Assembly (NCBI GenBank): GCA_903864375.1
Contig: CAIPFS010000667.1
Span: 1 to 13,113 of the forward strand
Reading direction: 5' to 3'
DNA: 13,113 nucleotides
Source: an uncultured Verrucomicrobiota bacterium
GTDB taxonomy: Bacteria > Verrucomicrobiota > Verrucomicrobiia > Limisphaerales > UBA9464
Positions 6,680-13,113 of the stretch are shown here, piece after piece (position 1 is the stretch's first letter; each line of letters opens with the position of its first letter). The notes beneath the pieces are model-generated. The model searched no databases. It saw only the letters and a list, made by a program, of their open reading frames with translations, and was not told where the DNA came from. The translations under genes and the position numbers were made by a program.

Positions 6680-9016
6680 ATGCGGAGAGCCTTTCTGGGT
6701 GTGATCCACGCAGCGACCTTCCTGTCGCTCCAGTCATGGGCAGCCGAGCTGCCTCTGGCCCGCCTCCACTGGATTTTTCCGACCGGAGCAGCGATCGGAT
6801 CGACGAATGAGGTGACCGTTTCCGGCACCGACCTGGACGACCCGGTCGCCCTTCTTTTTTCCGACGCCCGGGTGACAGCCACCCTCAAGTCCGGATCTCC
6901 CCGGCAATTCCAGGTCGTGGTTCCCGCAGAAGTGCCAGAGGGATTTTTGGACGTCCGGTTCCTGGGCCGCTTTGGCCTCTCCAACCCACGAACCTTTTCC
7001 CTTCGTCCAGGTCCGAACCTGATCGCTTCCGCCACCAACACGACCCGGGAATCCGCCATCCCCCTGCCCCCTGGTGGAAGGGTCCATGCCCGGGCGCAGG
7101 CAAATGCCGCGTCCTGGTTTCGAGTGGAGGCCGCCGCAGGCGAGCGGCTGCTGTTCGAAGTCACCGATCACGACGTGGATTCCAAATTGGTTCCGGATCT
7201 CGCCCTCTTTTCACCGGAGGGAAAGGAACTGGCCCGGGTCCGACGCCGTTCCCTGTTGGACTTCAAGGCGCCGGTTCAGGGCAGCTTCCTGCTTCAGGTG
7301 AACGACAGCCTCTATCGCGGAGGTGAAGACTATTTTTACCAACTCACGCTCCACCGTGGACCCTGGCTTGATTTCGCCATCCCCAACGTGCTGACCCAGG
7401 GAATCACCAATCACGTCAAACTCTTGGGCAGAGCCCTTCCCGGTGGTTCTCTCTCCGGTCTGAAGGGCGCCGATGGCGTGCCGCTGGAACAGTGCGAGGT
7501 GGACCTCGTTCCCCCGGAGCTCAATGCCGGGACCGGGGATTGGGCTCAGGTCTTGCGTCGGCCTGGATCCGCCGTCCTTGCCGATGAGGCGTTCCTGTGG
7601 CAGTGGCAAAGCCCCTCCGACCCCCTGGCTCACTCCAACCCGATTCTCTTTACTCGAACCGATCTTCCGGTGGCAGTCTCTTCTGGATCCGAACCGGCCG
7701 AGGTCACTCCCCCCTGTGAGGTCTCGGGCCTCTTCCCCTCGCGCGGACATCCAGCGGGTGCGCGCTTCAAGGCAAACAAAGGGGACGTCCTGTGGTTCGA
7801 GATCTATGCGGACCGGTTGGGGCAACCGTGCGATCCCCATGGGCTCATCCAACGAGAGCAGCCTCCGCAAGAGCCTTCCGGACCACCCCAATACTCCGAC
7901 CTGGCTGAATTTGGCGATACAGAGCTCAATCTGGGCGACCGGGAGTTTAACACGGCGCATCGCGACGCGGCATTGAGATGGGAAGCCCCGGAAACAGGCA
8001 CCTATCGGGTGTTGGTGCGCGACCTGTTCCACCCGGGGGATTCGCAGGCCCACCTTCCCTTTCGCCTCAGCCTTCATCGGGAATCCCCCGATTTTCAACT
8101 GGTGGCCCTGGCTGCACCGCCTCCCCGGGCCGGTGATGATCGATCCATTCAGGTGATGCCGTTGACCTTGCGCCGTGGACAGACCACCGCCCTTCACGTG
8201 GCTGCGTTTCGACGGAACGGTTTTGGCGGGGAAATCGAGTTGTCCGTCTCCGGCCTCCCAGCCGGTGTCACGAACGGGCCCGCGAGCGTTCGGGCCGGAG
8301 AAAGCTCCGCCACCGTTCTCCTGACGGCATCCCCCGAGGCGAGGGGCGTGGGACGAGTGAAGCTGGAGGGTCGTGGAAAGGCGGGAGACCACCTCTTGAG
8401 TCACCTCGCGTTATCGGGCTCGGCGGTATGGCAGGTGCCCGACTTCAACAACCAGAATGCCGCCAGTCGCTTCAACCGGGAAATGCTCGTCTCCGTCATT
8501 GATGCCGAATCGGCACCGATCGTCATCCAACTTTCGAACGATCTTAAGGTCGACGCCGCCACCGATGGAAAGTTCACCCTCCAGGTGGACGTGGTGCGGA
8601 AGGGTGAATTTACCGGCACCTTCAACCTGAAACTGCAGGGCGCTCCGGGAATTGAAAAAGCCAGGGAATTGAACATTCCCGACAAGGCGACCCACGCCTC
8701 CCAAGAGTGGAATGCCGGGGAGTTGGGAATCCCCCCGGGGACCCATCGGCTCTGGCTTAGCGGAACAGTGGCAGGAAAATACCGGAACAATCCCGAGGCC
8801 CTCGCCGAGGCTGAGCAGGAGCTGAAAGCCGCCGACCAGGCCCTGGCATCTGCCACCACCGAAGGCAAAGCCCAGGCTGAAGAACGGCGGAAATCGGCCG
8901 AGGAAAAGCGGAAGACAGCTGAGGAGCGGGCAAAACCGCGGGACGTGACCATTGCTGTTTCGTCACAGCACTTTGTCCTCTCGGTCCCTCCCAAACCGGC
9001 GGAGACAAAGAAATGA
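6680..9016 (+). CDS. Secreted PPC/Ig-like beta-sandwich protein with coiled-coil insertion
   Basis: A 778-residue exported protein with no recognisable catalytic site. A short signal peptide ends near SWAA/E (residues 1-22). Next comes an IPT/TIG-like domain of about 100 residues (GSTNEVTVSGTDL), then a PPC-type beta sandwich at about 133-230 (ASWFRVEAAAGERLLFEV, DPDLALFSPEGKEL-like strands), a second PPC-like domain at about 346-470 (GARFKANKGDVLWFEIYADRLG, TGTYRVLVRDLF), and at least one Ig-like domain at about 480-590 (ALHVAAFRRNGFGGEIELSV). In the last beta domain, residues about 705-752 form a highly charged Ala/Glu/Lys helix (EAEQELKAADQ, EERRKSAEEKRK) before the closing strands. PPC domains occur in secreted proteins and are thought to aid binding or secretion. 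The gene starts 3 nt after the DUF1549 stop without an obvious ribosome binding site, and its stop overlaps the next start. An adhesion or scaffold role in the same complex is inferred. Confidence 0.85.
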   Translation: MRRAFLGVIHAATFLSLQSWAAELPLARLHWIFPTGAAIGSTNEVTVSGTDLDDPVALLFSDARVTATLKSGSPRQFQVVVPAEVPEGFLDVRFLGRFGLSNPRTFSLRPGPNLIASATNTTRESAIPLPPGGRVHARAQANAASWFRVEAAAGERLLFEVTDHDVDSKLVPDLALFSPEGKELARVRRRSLLDFKAPVQGSFLLQVNDSLYRGGEDYFYQLTLHRGPWLDFAIPNVLTQGITNHVKLLGRALPGGSLSGLKGADGVPLEQCEVDLVPPELNAGTGDWAQVLRRPGSAVLADEAFLWQWQSPSDPLAHSNPILFTRTDLPVAVSSGSEPAEVTPPCEVSGLFPSRGHPAGARFKANKGDVLWFEIYADRLGQPCDPHGLIQREQPPQEPSGPPQYSDLAEFGDTELNLGDREFNTAHRDAALRWEAPETGTYRVLVRDLFHPGDSQAHLPFRLSLHRESPDFQLVALAAPPPRAGDDRSIQVMPLTLRRGQTTALHVAAFRRNGFGGEIELSVSGLPAGVTNGPASVRAGESSATVLLTASPEARGVGRVKLEGRGKAGDHLLSHLALSGSAVWQVPDFNNQNAASRFNREMLVSVIDAESAPIVIQLSNDLKVDAATDGKFTLQVDVVRKGEFTGTFNLKLQGAPGIEKARELNIPDKATHASQEWNAGELGIPPGTHRLWLSGTVAGKYRNNPEALAEAEQELKAADQALASATTEGKAQAEERRKSAEEKRKTAEERAKPRDVTIAVSSQHFVLSVPPKPAETKK
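9001..9016 (+). promoter_or_regulatory. Ribosome binding site and ATGA overlap before the cytochrome-WD40 gene
   Basis: GGAG at 9001-9004 lies 8 nt before ATG 9013, and the TGA of the PPC gene (9014-9016) overlaps this ATG. The site decides the start of the long downstream gene and indicates coupled translation of the two coiled-coil proteins. Confidence 0.75.
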
Positions 9017-12000
9017 TCCGAGTGTCCCCATCCCCCGCAGTCTCGCGATTTGTCTCCGGCCAGGCCCGACGCCTGGCGTTGATGCTCCTAGTGGCGGTCG
9101 CATCTCCGGCCCTGGGCGGACTGCCCACCCCGATCTCCATTGTCATCCCTGCCCGGACCAACGACATCAGCTTTCGACGGGAGATCCTTCCTCTGCTTCA
9201 GGCAAACTGTCTGCCCTGTCACAATCAGACCCGGGCCAAGGGCAGCCTCAACCTGGAAACGCCATCGACCATGGTACGCGGTGGTGACACCGGACCCGCA
9301 ATGGCTCCGGGAAAACCGTCCGAAAGCCTGCTGCTGCGAACGGCGGCGCATCAGGTCGAGGACCTGGTCATGCCGCCCGCCGAGAACAAGGCCAATGCCC
9401 GCAATCTGACTCCCGACGAACTTGGATTGATCTCCCTCTGGATCAGCCAGGGAGGACATTCGGACGGCGGTGAGGTGGACGTTCCTGCATGGAAGCCGAT
9501 CGCCACGAACTGGCTTTCGAGTTTTGCCATTGCCCTGTCACCGTCCGGCCATTCCGTTGCGGTGGCGCGGGCCAACCGGATTTATCTTCACGATCTTCAA
9601 ACCGGAAAACAGCTGGGGCGTCTTCAGGACCCGTCTCTGGACGGAGCGGCCCAACGCGATCTGGTGGGTTCCGTCGCTTTCAGTCCCGACGAATCCCGGA
9701 TTGCCGCCGCTGGTTTTCGTGAAGTGCGCCTCTGGAAACGTCAGCCTCCCTCCCTTTCAGGAACGGGATTCTCCTGGACCAACGGCAGCTCCGTGGCGGC
9801 CTGGTTTGCACCGGACCGGTCCCGAATGGCTCGATTGACCTCGTCGGGACATGTCGAGGTCCGGGAAATCGGAAAAGCCGGTCCCCTCCTCGATTGGGCA
9901 CTTCCCACCGCCGTTGAGCCCGCCACGGTTCGACTGGCCTGGACCCCGGACAGTCGATGGATTGCGCTCTCCTTTGGGGATGGTGCCGTACAGGTGCTCT
10001 CCACTGAGACCAACCTGGTCAGCACCAATCTCGTCGTCGGCACACCTGTGACCGCCATGGCCTGGTGGGACGAGGGCCGGCAGCTGGCGGTGGCGGTTTC
10101 CGGGACCAACACCCTTCATCGCTTCCGACGCGTCGGCCCGCCTGAGGCTCCCGTCCTGGAGCCCGCGGGTGAATTCAGCGGCAGCCCCGAGCTGTTCACC
10201 TGCATCGTGGCTGCTCCGGGCAGTAACGGATCCGTGATCGCATCAGGTCCGGGCGGGATGATTCGACGCTGGCCGATCGACCCGGCGAATCCGCCCCAGG
10301 AAATCCGAATCGACGGTTCGGTCCTTCGATTGGAAACCGGTGGTATTGACCATCGGGTGGCCGTGGCGCTCGCGAATGGGGGCATGCAGCTCGTGACCTT
10401 CGGGGACAAACCGAATTCCTCTGGCCGATGGAACCTCGACCCGGGCCCCCGGATGCTCAAGACCAGCGCTGATTTCGAATTGGCGCTCTCCCGGCTCGAA
10501 CAGGCCCGGGCCAGCGGCCTGAAGACGGAAGCTGAAGCCTCAAGGAAGGCTTCAGAAGAAACCCTGACCAAGGCGAAGGAGAAACGCGAAGGCCACTCGA
10601 AAGCCGTTGCAGATTTGGAAAAGGAGCTGGCCCATCAGCACGACTTGGAAGCTGCGGCCACCCGTGAACGGGATGAGCTTGCCGCGGAATTGGACCGCAC
10701 CGCAAAGGCTTTTGCCGCTGCGGACGCCGCCCGACAGGAAGGCATTGCCATGGCACGCCAGGTCGCAGAACAGGACGCGACACTCCGGGCCGAAGCGGCA
10801 GTCGCCACGCGGCTCAAAGCGGAACTGGAACGCCTCGCCGCCGGCCTTCCTTCGGGAGAGGCCAACCCCGCCTCCCAGCGGATCCGGGAAGCGCTGGCCC
10901 TGTCCACAACCGCATCCGAGGCCGCCGAGCACAAGTCGGTCGACAGCCGCACCCAGGTGGTCAAAAGCGTCGAGGAAACGGCCAACCGGGCATTTGTCGC
11001 GGGACAGCGAAAAGCCGAGGCCGACCGGGCACAAGTCGATCTACCGCCCCGAAAGAAGCAGGCGGAAGAGCGTCTGGCAGCCGCCCAAAAAGCCATCACC
11101 GATCAGGCGATGCCGCTGGCCAAGGCGCGAATCGCCCTCGATGGCAGTACTCAGGATGTCGCGCTGGCTGAGAAGAATCTGTCCAAGGCCTCCACTGCCC
11201 TTGCGGAGGCAGGAACCGCCGAGGAAGCCGCCAAATCGCGAATCCAGGCGGCGGAACGCCAACAGACGTTGGCGAACGAGGCCATGCAGCGGGCAACGTC
11301 CGTCGTTGCCCGGGCCCTCGCCGTTTCCGCATCCGCTTCGGCGGTACTGGCCGTCGATGAGCAGGGGCATGCCATTTGCTTATCGGAAGACGGACGAACG
11401 CTTGGGGCTCCCGTTGTCCTGGGTCAGACCAACATCCTCGCCGCCGCCAGCGTTGCTGACCGTGAATTCCTGATAGCCCTACCCGATGCCGTCGTTCGCC
11501 TCGACGCCCGGCAGGTCTGGTCGCTGGAGCGAATCCTAGGAGGTGCCGATGCCTCCGGGGCACCGGGTCCATTTGTGGATCGCGTCAATGCCGTCGCCTT
11601 CAGTCCGAATGGACAACTGCTGGCGACCGGTGGAGGCGATCCCTCGCGGGCGGGTGAGTTGAAGCTTTGGAAAGTGTCCGACGGTTCACTCGTTCGTGAT
11701 TTTGGAGCCATCCACAGCGACTGTGTCACCTCGATTGCCTTTTCTCCCCGGGGCGAATGGCTGGCGACGGGAGGCGCGGATCGATTCGGGCGCATCACCC
11801 CCGTTCAAGGAGACGGTCCCCGTTTGACCCTGGAGGGACACACCCATCACGTGATCGGGGTTGCCTGGCTGGCCGACGGCAGCGTTCTCGCCACGGCCGG
11901 TGCCGAGGGAGTGGTCAAACTCTGGGACCCGAAGACGGGCGAGCGCCGTGGAAATGTCGAAGGTTTTGGAAAAGAAGTCGTCGGCCTTCACCCCATGGGC

Positions 12001-12237
12001 CTTGCCGCAAACTTTGTCGCCATGGGCGCGAATGGTCGCGGACGGATCGTCAAATCCAACGGGGAAAAGCTCCGGGACCTGAATGCCGCTCCCGAATACC
12101 TGCAAACCGTGGCTGTCACCCGCGATGGCCAATGGGCAGTCGGTGCCGACGACAGCGGGATCGTCAGTGTCTGGAACCTCAACACCGGGGAAATTCACCG
12201 GGAAGTCTCAGCCAACGGAGCCCCGGAGGGATTGTAG
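9013..12237 (+). CDS. Exported cytochrome c (PSCyt1)-WD40 protein with long coiled coil
   Basis: A protein of 1074 residues. A signal peptide (ALMLLVAVASPALG) is followed by a Planctomycete-type cytochrome domain at about 52-158: FRREILPLLQANC66-LPC-H70 gives the haem-c attachment motif, and M120 in DLVMPP is the likely axial ligand. Residues about 170-480 contain seven WD40-like blades (for example AFSPDESRIAAAGFREVRLWK). Residues about 486-768 are an almost unbroken, Ala/Glu/Lys/Arg-rich coiled coil. Seven more blades fill about 770-1074, the clearest being VNAVAFSPNGQLLATGG and VIGVAWLADGSVLATAG...VVKLWD. The domain fusion suggests a periplasmic redox protein with two propeller platforms for protein or ligand contacts, held apart or dimerised by the coil; this is inference. 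The start is fixed by GGAG and the ATGA overlap with the PPC gene. The coil is long for an insertion between propellers but composition and reading frame are uniform, so I see no sign of an assembly error. Confidence 0.9.
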   Translation: MIRVSPSPAVSRFVSGQARRLALMLLVAVASPALGGLPTPISIVIPARTNDISFRREILPLLQANCLPCHNQTRAKGSLNLETPSTMVRGGDTGPAMAPGKPSESLLLRTAAHQVEDLVMPPAENKANARNLTPDELGLISLWISQGGHSDGGEVDVPAWKPIATNWLSSFAIALSPSGHSVAVARANRIYLHDLQTGKQLGRLQDPSLDGAAQRDLVGSVAFSPDESRIAAAGFREVRLWKRQPPSLSGTGFSWTNGSSVAAWFAPDRSRMARLTSSGHVEVREIGKAGPLLDWALPTAVEPATVRLAWTPDSRWIALSFGDGAVQVLSTETNLVSTNLVVGTPVTAMAWWDEGRQLAVAVSGTNTLHRFRRVGPPEAPVLEPAGEFSGSPELFTCIVAAPGSNGSVIASGPGGMIRRWPIDPANPPQEIRIDGSVLRLETGGIDHRVAVALANGGMQLVTFGDKPNSSGRWNLDPGPRMLKTSADFELALSRLEQARASGLKTEAEASRKASEETLTKAKEKREGHSKAVADLEKELAHQHDLEAAATRERDELAAELDRTAKAFAAADAARQEGIAMARQVAEQDATLRAEAAVATRLKAELERLAAGLPSGEANPASQRIREALALSTTASEAAEHKSVDSRTQVVKSVEETANRAFVAGQRKAEADRAQVDLPPRKKQAEERLAAAQKAITDQAMPLAKARIALDGSTQDVALAEKNLSKASTALAEAGTAEEAAKSRIQAAERQQTLANEAMQRATSVVARALAVSASASAVLAVDEQGHAICLSEDGRTLGAPVVLGQTNILAAASVADREFLIALPDAVVRLDARQVWSLERILGGADASGAPGPFVDRVNAVAFSPNGQLLATGGGDPSRAGELKLWKVSDGSLVRDFGAIHSDCVTSIAFSPRGEWLATGGADRFGRITPVQGDGPRLTLEGHTHHVIGVAWLADGSVLATAGAEGVVKLWDPKTGERRGNVEGFGKEVVGLHPMGLAANFVAMGANGRGRIVKSNGEKLRDLNAAPEYLQTVAVTRDGQWAVGADDSGIVSVWNLNTGEIHREVSANGAPEGL

Positions 12238-12272
12238 ACAACCATACCGCTGTCGGAACACCAACCCCTGTC

Positions 12273-13031
12273 ATGTACCTTTCCGACCTGGCTTCCACGA
12301 CCTTCTCCTCCCTTCCCCGGCACACTCCGATCGTTTTCCCGATTGCCGCCCTTGAACAGCACGGCCCGCACCTACCGCTCTTCACTGATAGCCTGTTGAC
12401 CGGCGAAATTGTCCGGCGCGCCGAACTTTGCCTGACCGATCGGGTCGTCTTTGCCCCCGTCCTTTGGTTGGGCAATTCCGACCATCACCTCGATTTTCCC
12501 GGCACCCTTTCAGCCCCACCTCGAACCTATCTCGATACCCTGTTGGGATTGGCTGAGAATGTCCTGAGCCATGGATTCCGCCGCCTTGTTTTTCTCAACG
12601 GTCACGGTGGCAACGATGTCCCAGGACGCCAGGCCCTGTTCGAATTGCGGCAGCGGCATCGAAACCGAAACGATCTCCTGCTCCTGATGGCCACCTACTG
12701 GCATCTGGCCGATCCCCGTCAATCTCCGGCTCCCCAGCTTCTCCAATCGGAAATGGGCCACGCCTGCGAATGGGAGACTTCGATGATTCTCCGCCTGGCA
12801 CCCCACCTGGTCGGGCCCCACACCCACCTGCCCGCCACGACGGCTACCACCCCGTTTCATCCGGCATTTCGGGCGTGGACCACCCTGGAACGTTCCCGCG
12901 ACGGCTATATCGGCCAACCCGCTGCCGCGACAGCGGAAAAAGGGGAGCATTTGTTTTCGGTCTTTAGTGCCACCACCGTCCAGCTGCTGGAGCGGGTCGT
13001 CGCGTGGGACGGGATTTCCTGGAACGAATAG
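12273..13031 (+). CDS. Creatininase family protein (metal-dependent amidohydrolase)
   Basis: A 252-residue protein with the hallmarks of the creatininase (creatinine amidohydrolase) family, which hydrolyses cyclic or linear amides with a two-metal centre. Likely metal ligands: E28 and H30 in PIAALEQHGPHLPL, D39 in FTDSL, H111 in LNGHGGN, and E168 in the GHACEWETS motif (family form GHAGxxETS). The SDHH-x-x-FPGT segment at 69-78 is also characteristic. Length is normal and all landmark residues are present. There is no signal peptide, so it should act in the cytoplasm, unlike the other products of the cluster. The frame is open far upstream into the WD40 gene, but ATG 12273 is the first start after that gene's stop and gives the family's usual N-terminus; 35 nt separate the genes and no clear ribosome binding site is seen. 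Family members act on diverse substrates (creatinine, formamides of cofactor precursors), so 'creatininase' is a family name, not an assignment. Confidence 0.9.
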   Translation: MYLSDLASTTFSSLPRHTPIVFPIAALEQHGPHLPLFTDSLLTGEIVRRAELCLTDRVVFAPVLWLGNSDHHLDFPGTLSAPPRTYLDTLLGLAENVLSHGFRRLVFLNGHGGNDVPGRQALFELRQRHRNRNDLLLLMATYWHLADPRQSPAPQLLQSEMGHACEWETSMILRLAPHLVGPHTHLPATTATTPFHPAFRAWTTLERSRDGYIGQPAAATAEKGEHLFSVFSATTVQLLERVVAWDGISWNE

Positions 13032-13038
13032 CCCGCCA

Positions 13039-13113
13039 ATGACCGGACCTACGACAACTCATCCACGGTCCGGGTCCTGGAGATGGAAGGTCTGCGCCCT
13101 GTTGCTGCTGGCG
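13039..13113 (+). CDS. N-terminus of an exported protein, cut by the right edge
   Basis: An open frame of 25 codons begins at ATG 13039, 7 nt after the creatininase stop, and runs out of the window without a stop. The residues look like the beginning of a Sec signal peptide: a polar, basic n-region (HPRSGSWRWK) followed by the start of a hydrophobic core (VCALLLLA). The close spacing suggests it is the next gene of the operon. The mature protein lies outside the window, so no function can be given. The cysteine before the Leu run is too early to serve as a lipoprotein cleavage cysteine. No strong ribosome binding site is visible in the 7-nt gap or the end of the previous gene. Confidence 0.55.
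   Translation, partial: MTGPTTTHPRSGSWRWKVCALLLLA

Noticed and set aside
7211..8404. Minus-strand open frame of 397 codons opposite the PPC gene
   Set aside because: Shadow of the plus-strand coding frame; no domain, no ribosome binding site.
11757..12272. Upstream extension of the creatininase frame into the WD40 gene
   Set aside because: The extension is Arg/Pro-rich out-of-frame WD40 sequence; the family's normal N-terminus begins at the ATG at 12273.

Overview
The window is about 13.1 kb of GC-rich, densely coding bacterial DNA. It most likely comes from Verrucomicrobiota, with the related Planctomycetota as the alternative. The basis is a set of families typical of those phyla lying side by side: DUF1501 proteins with Tat signals, a DUF1549/DUF1553 cytochrome-like protein, a PPC-domain protein, and a Planctomycete-type cytochrome fused to WD40 repeats. 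The phylum is inferred from gene content; no rRNA or other phylogenetic marker is present. I saw no tRNA, CRISPR array, insertion sequence or phage gene.

Left part (1 to about 1251, minus strand): the N-terminal third or so of a PDZ-domain protein runs off the left edge (start codon at 319). Upstream of it on the same strand is a secreted alpha/beta hydrolase of the predicted-peptidase/esterase (COG4099-like) type with a complete Ser-Asp-His triad (1251 down to 460). A region of about 194 bp (1252-1445) separates these genes from a divergent plus-strand gene cluster and should hold the promoters for both directions.

Right part (1446 to the right edge, plus strand): a tightly packed, probably single operon. 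Its order is two tandem paralogous DUF1501 proteins exported by Tat; a Sec-exported DUF1549/DUF1553 protein with two haem-c motifs and two Ig-like domains; a secreted PPC/Ig-like beta-sandwich protein with a charged coiled-coil insertion; a 1074-residue exported cytochrome-WD40 protein carrying a coiled coil of about 280 residues between two seven-bladed propellers; a creatininase-family amidohydrolase without a signal peptide; and the first 25 codons of a further exported protein cut by the right edge. Two junctions are ATGA start/stop overlaps with good ribosome binding sites (4163 and 9013). The other gaps are 3 to 35 nt, so co-expression is very likely.

Working together (inference): five consecutive products are predicted to cross the inner membrane. 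Two of them carry covalent-haem motifs and two carry coiled coils, which fits a periplasmic or cell-surface redox and binding assembly. The biochemical role of DUF1501/DUF1549/DUF1553 loci is not established. The creatininase-family enzyme is the only recognisable small-molecule enzyme in the cluster and could act on an amide substrate handled by the system, but its substrate cannot be read from the sequence.
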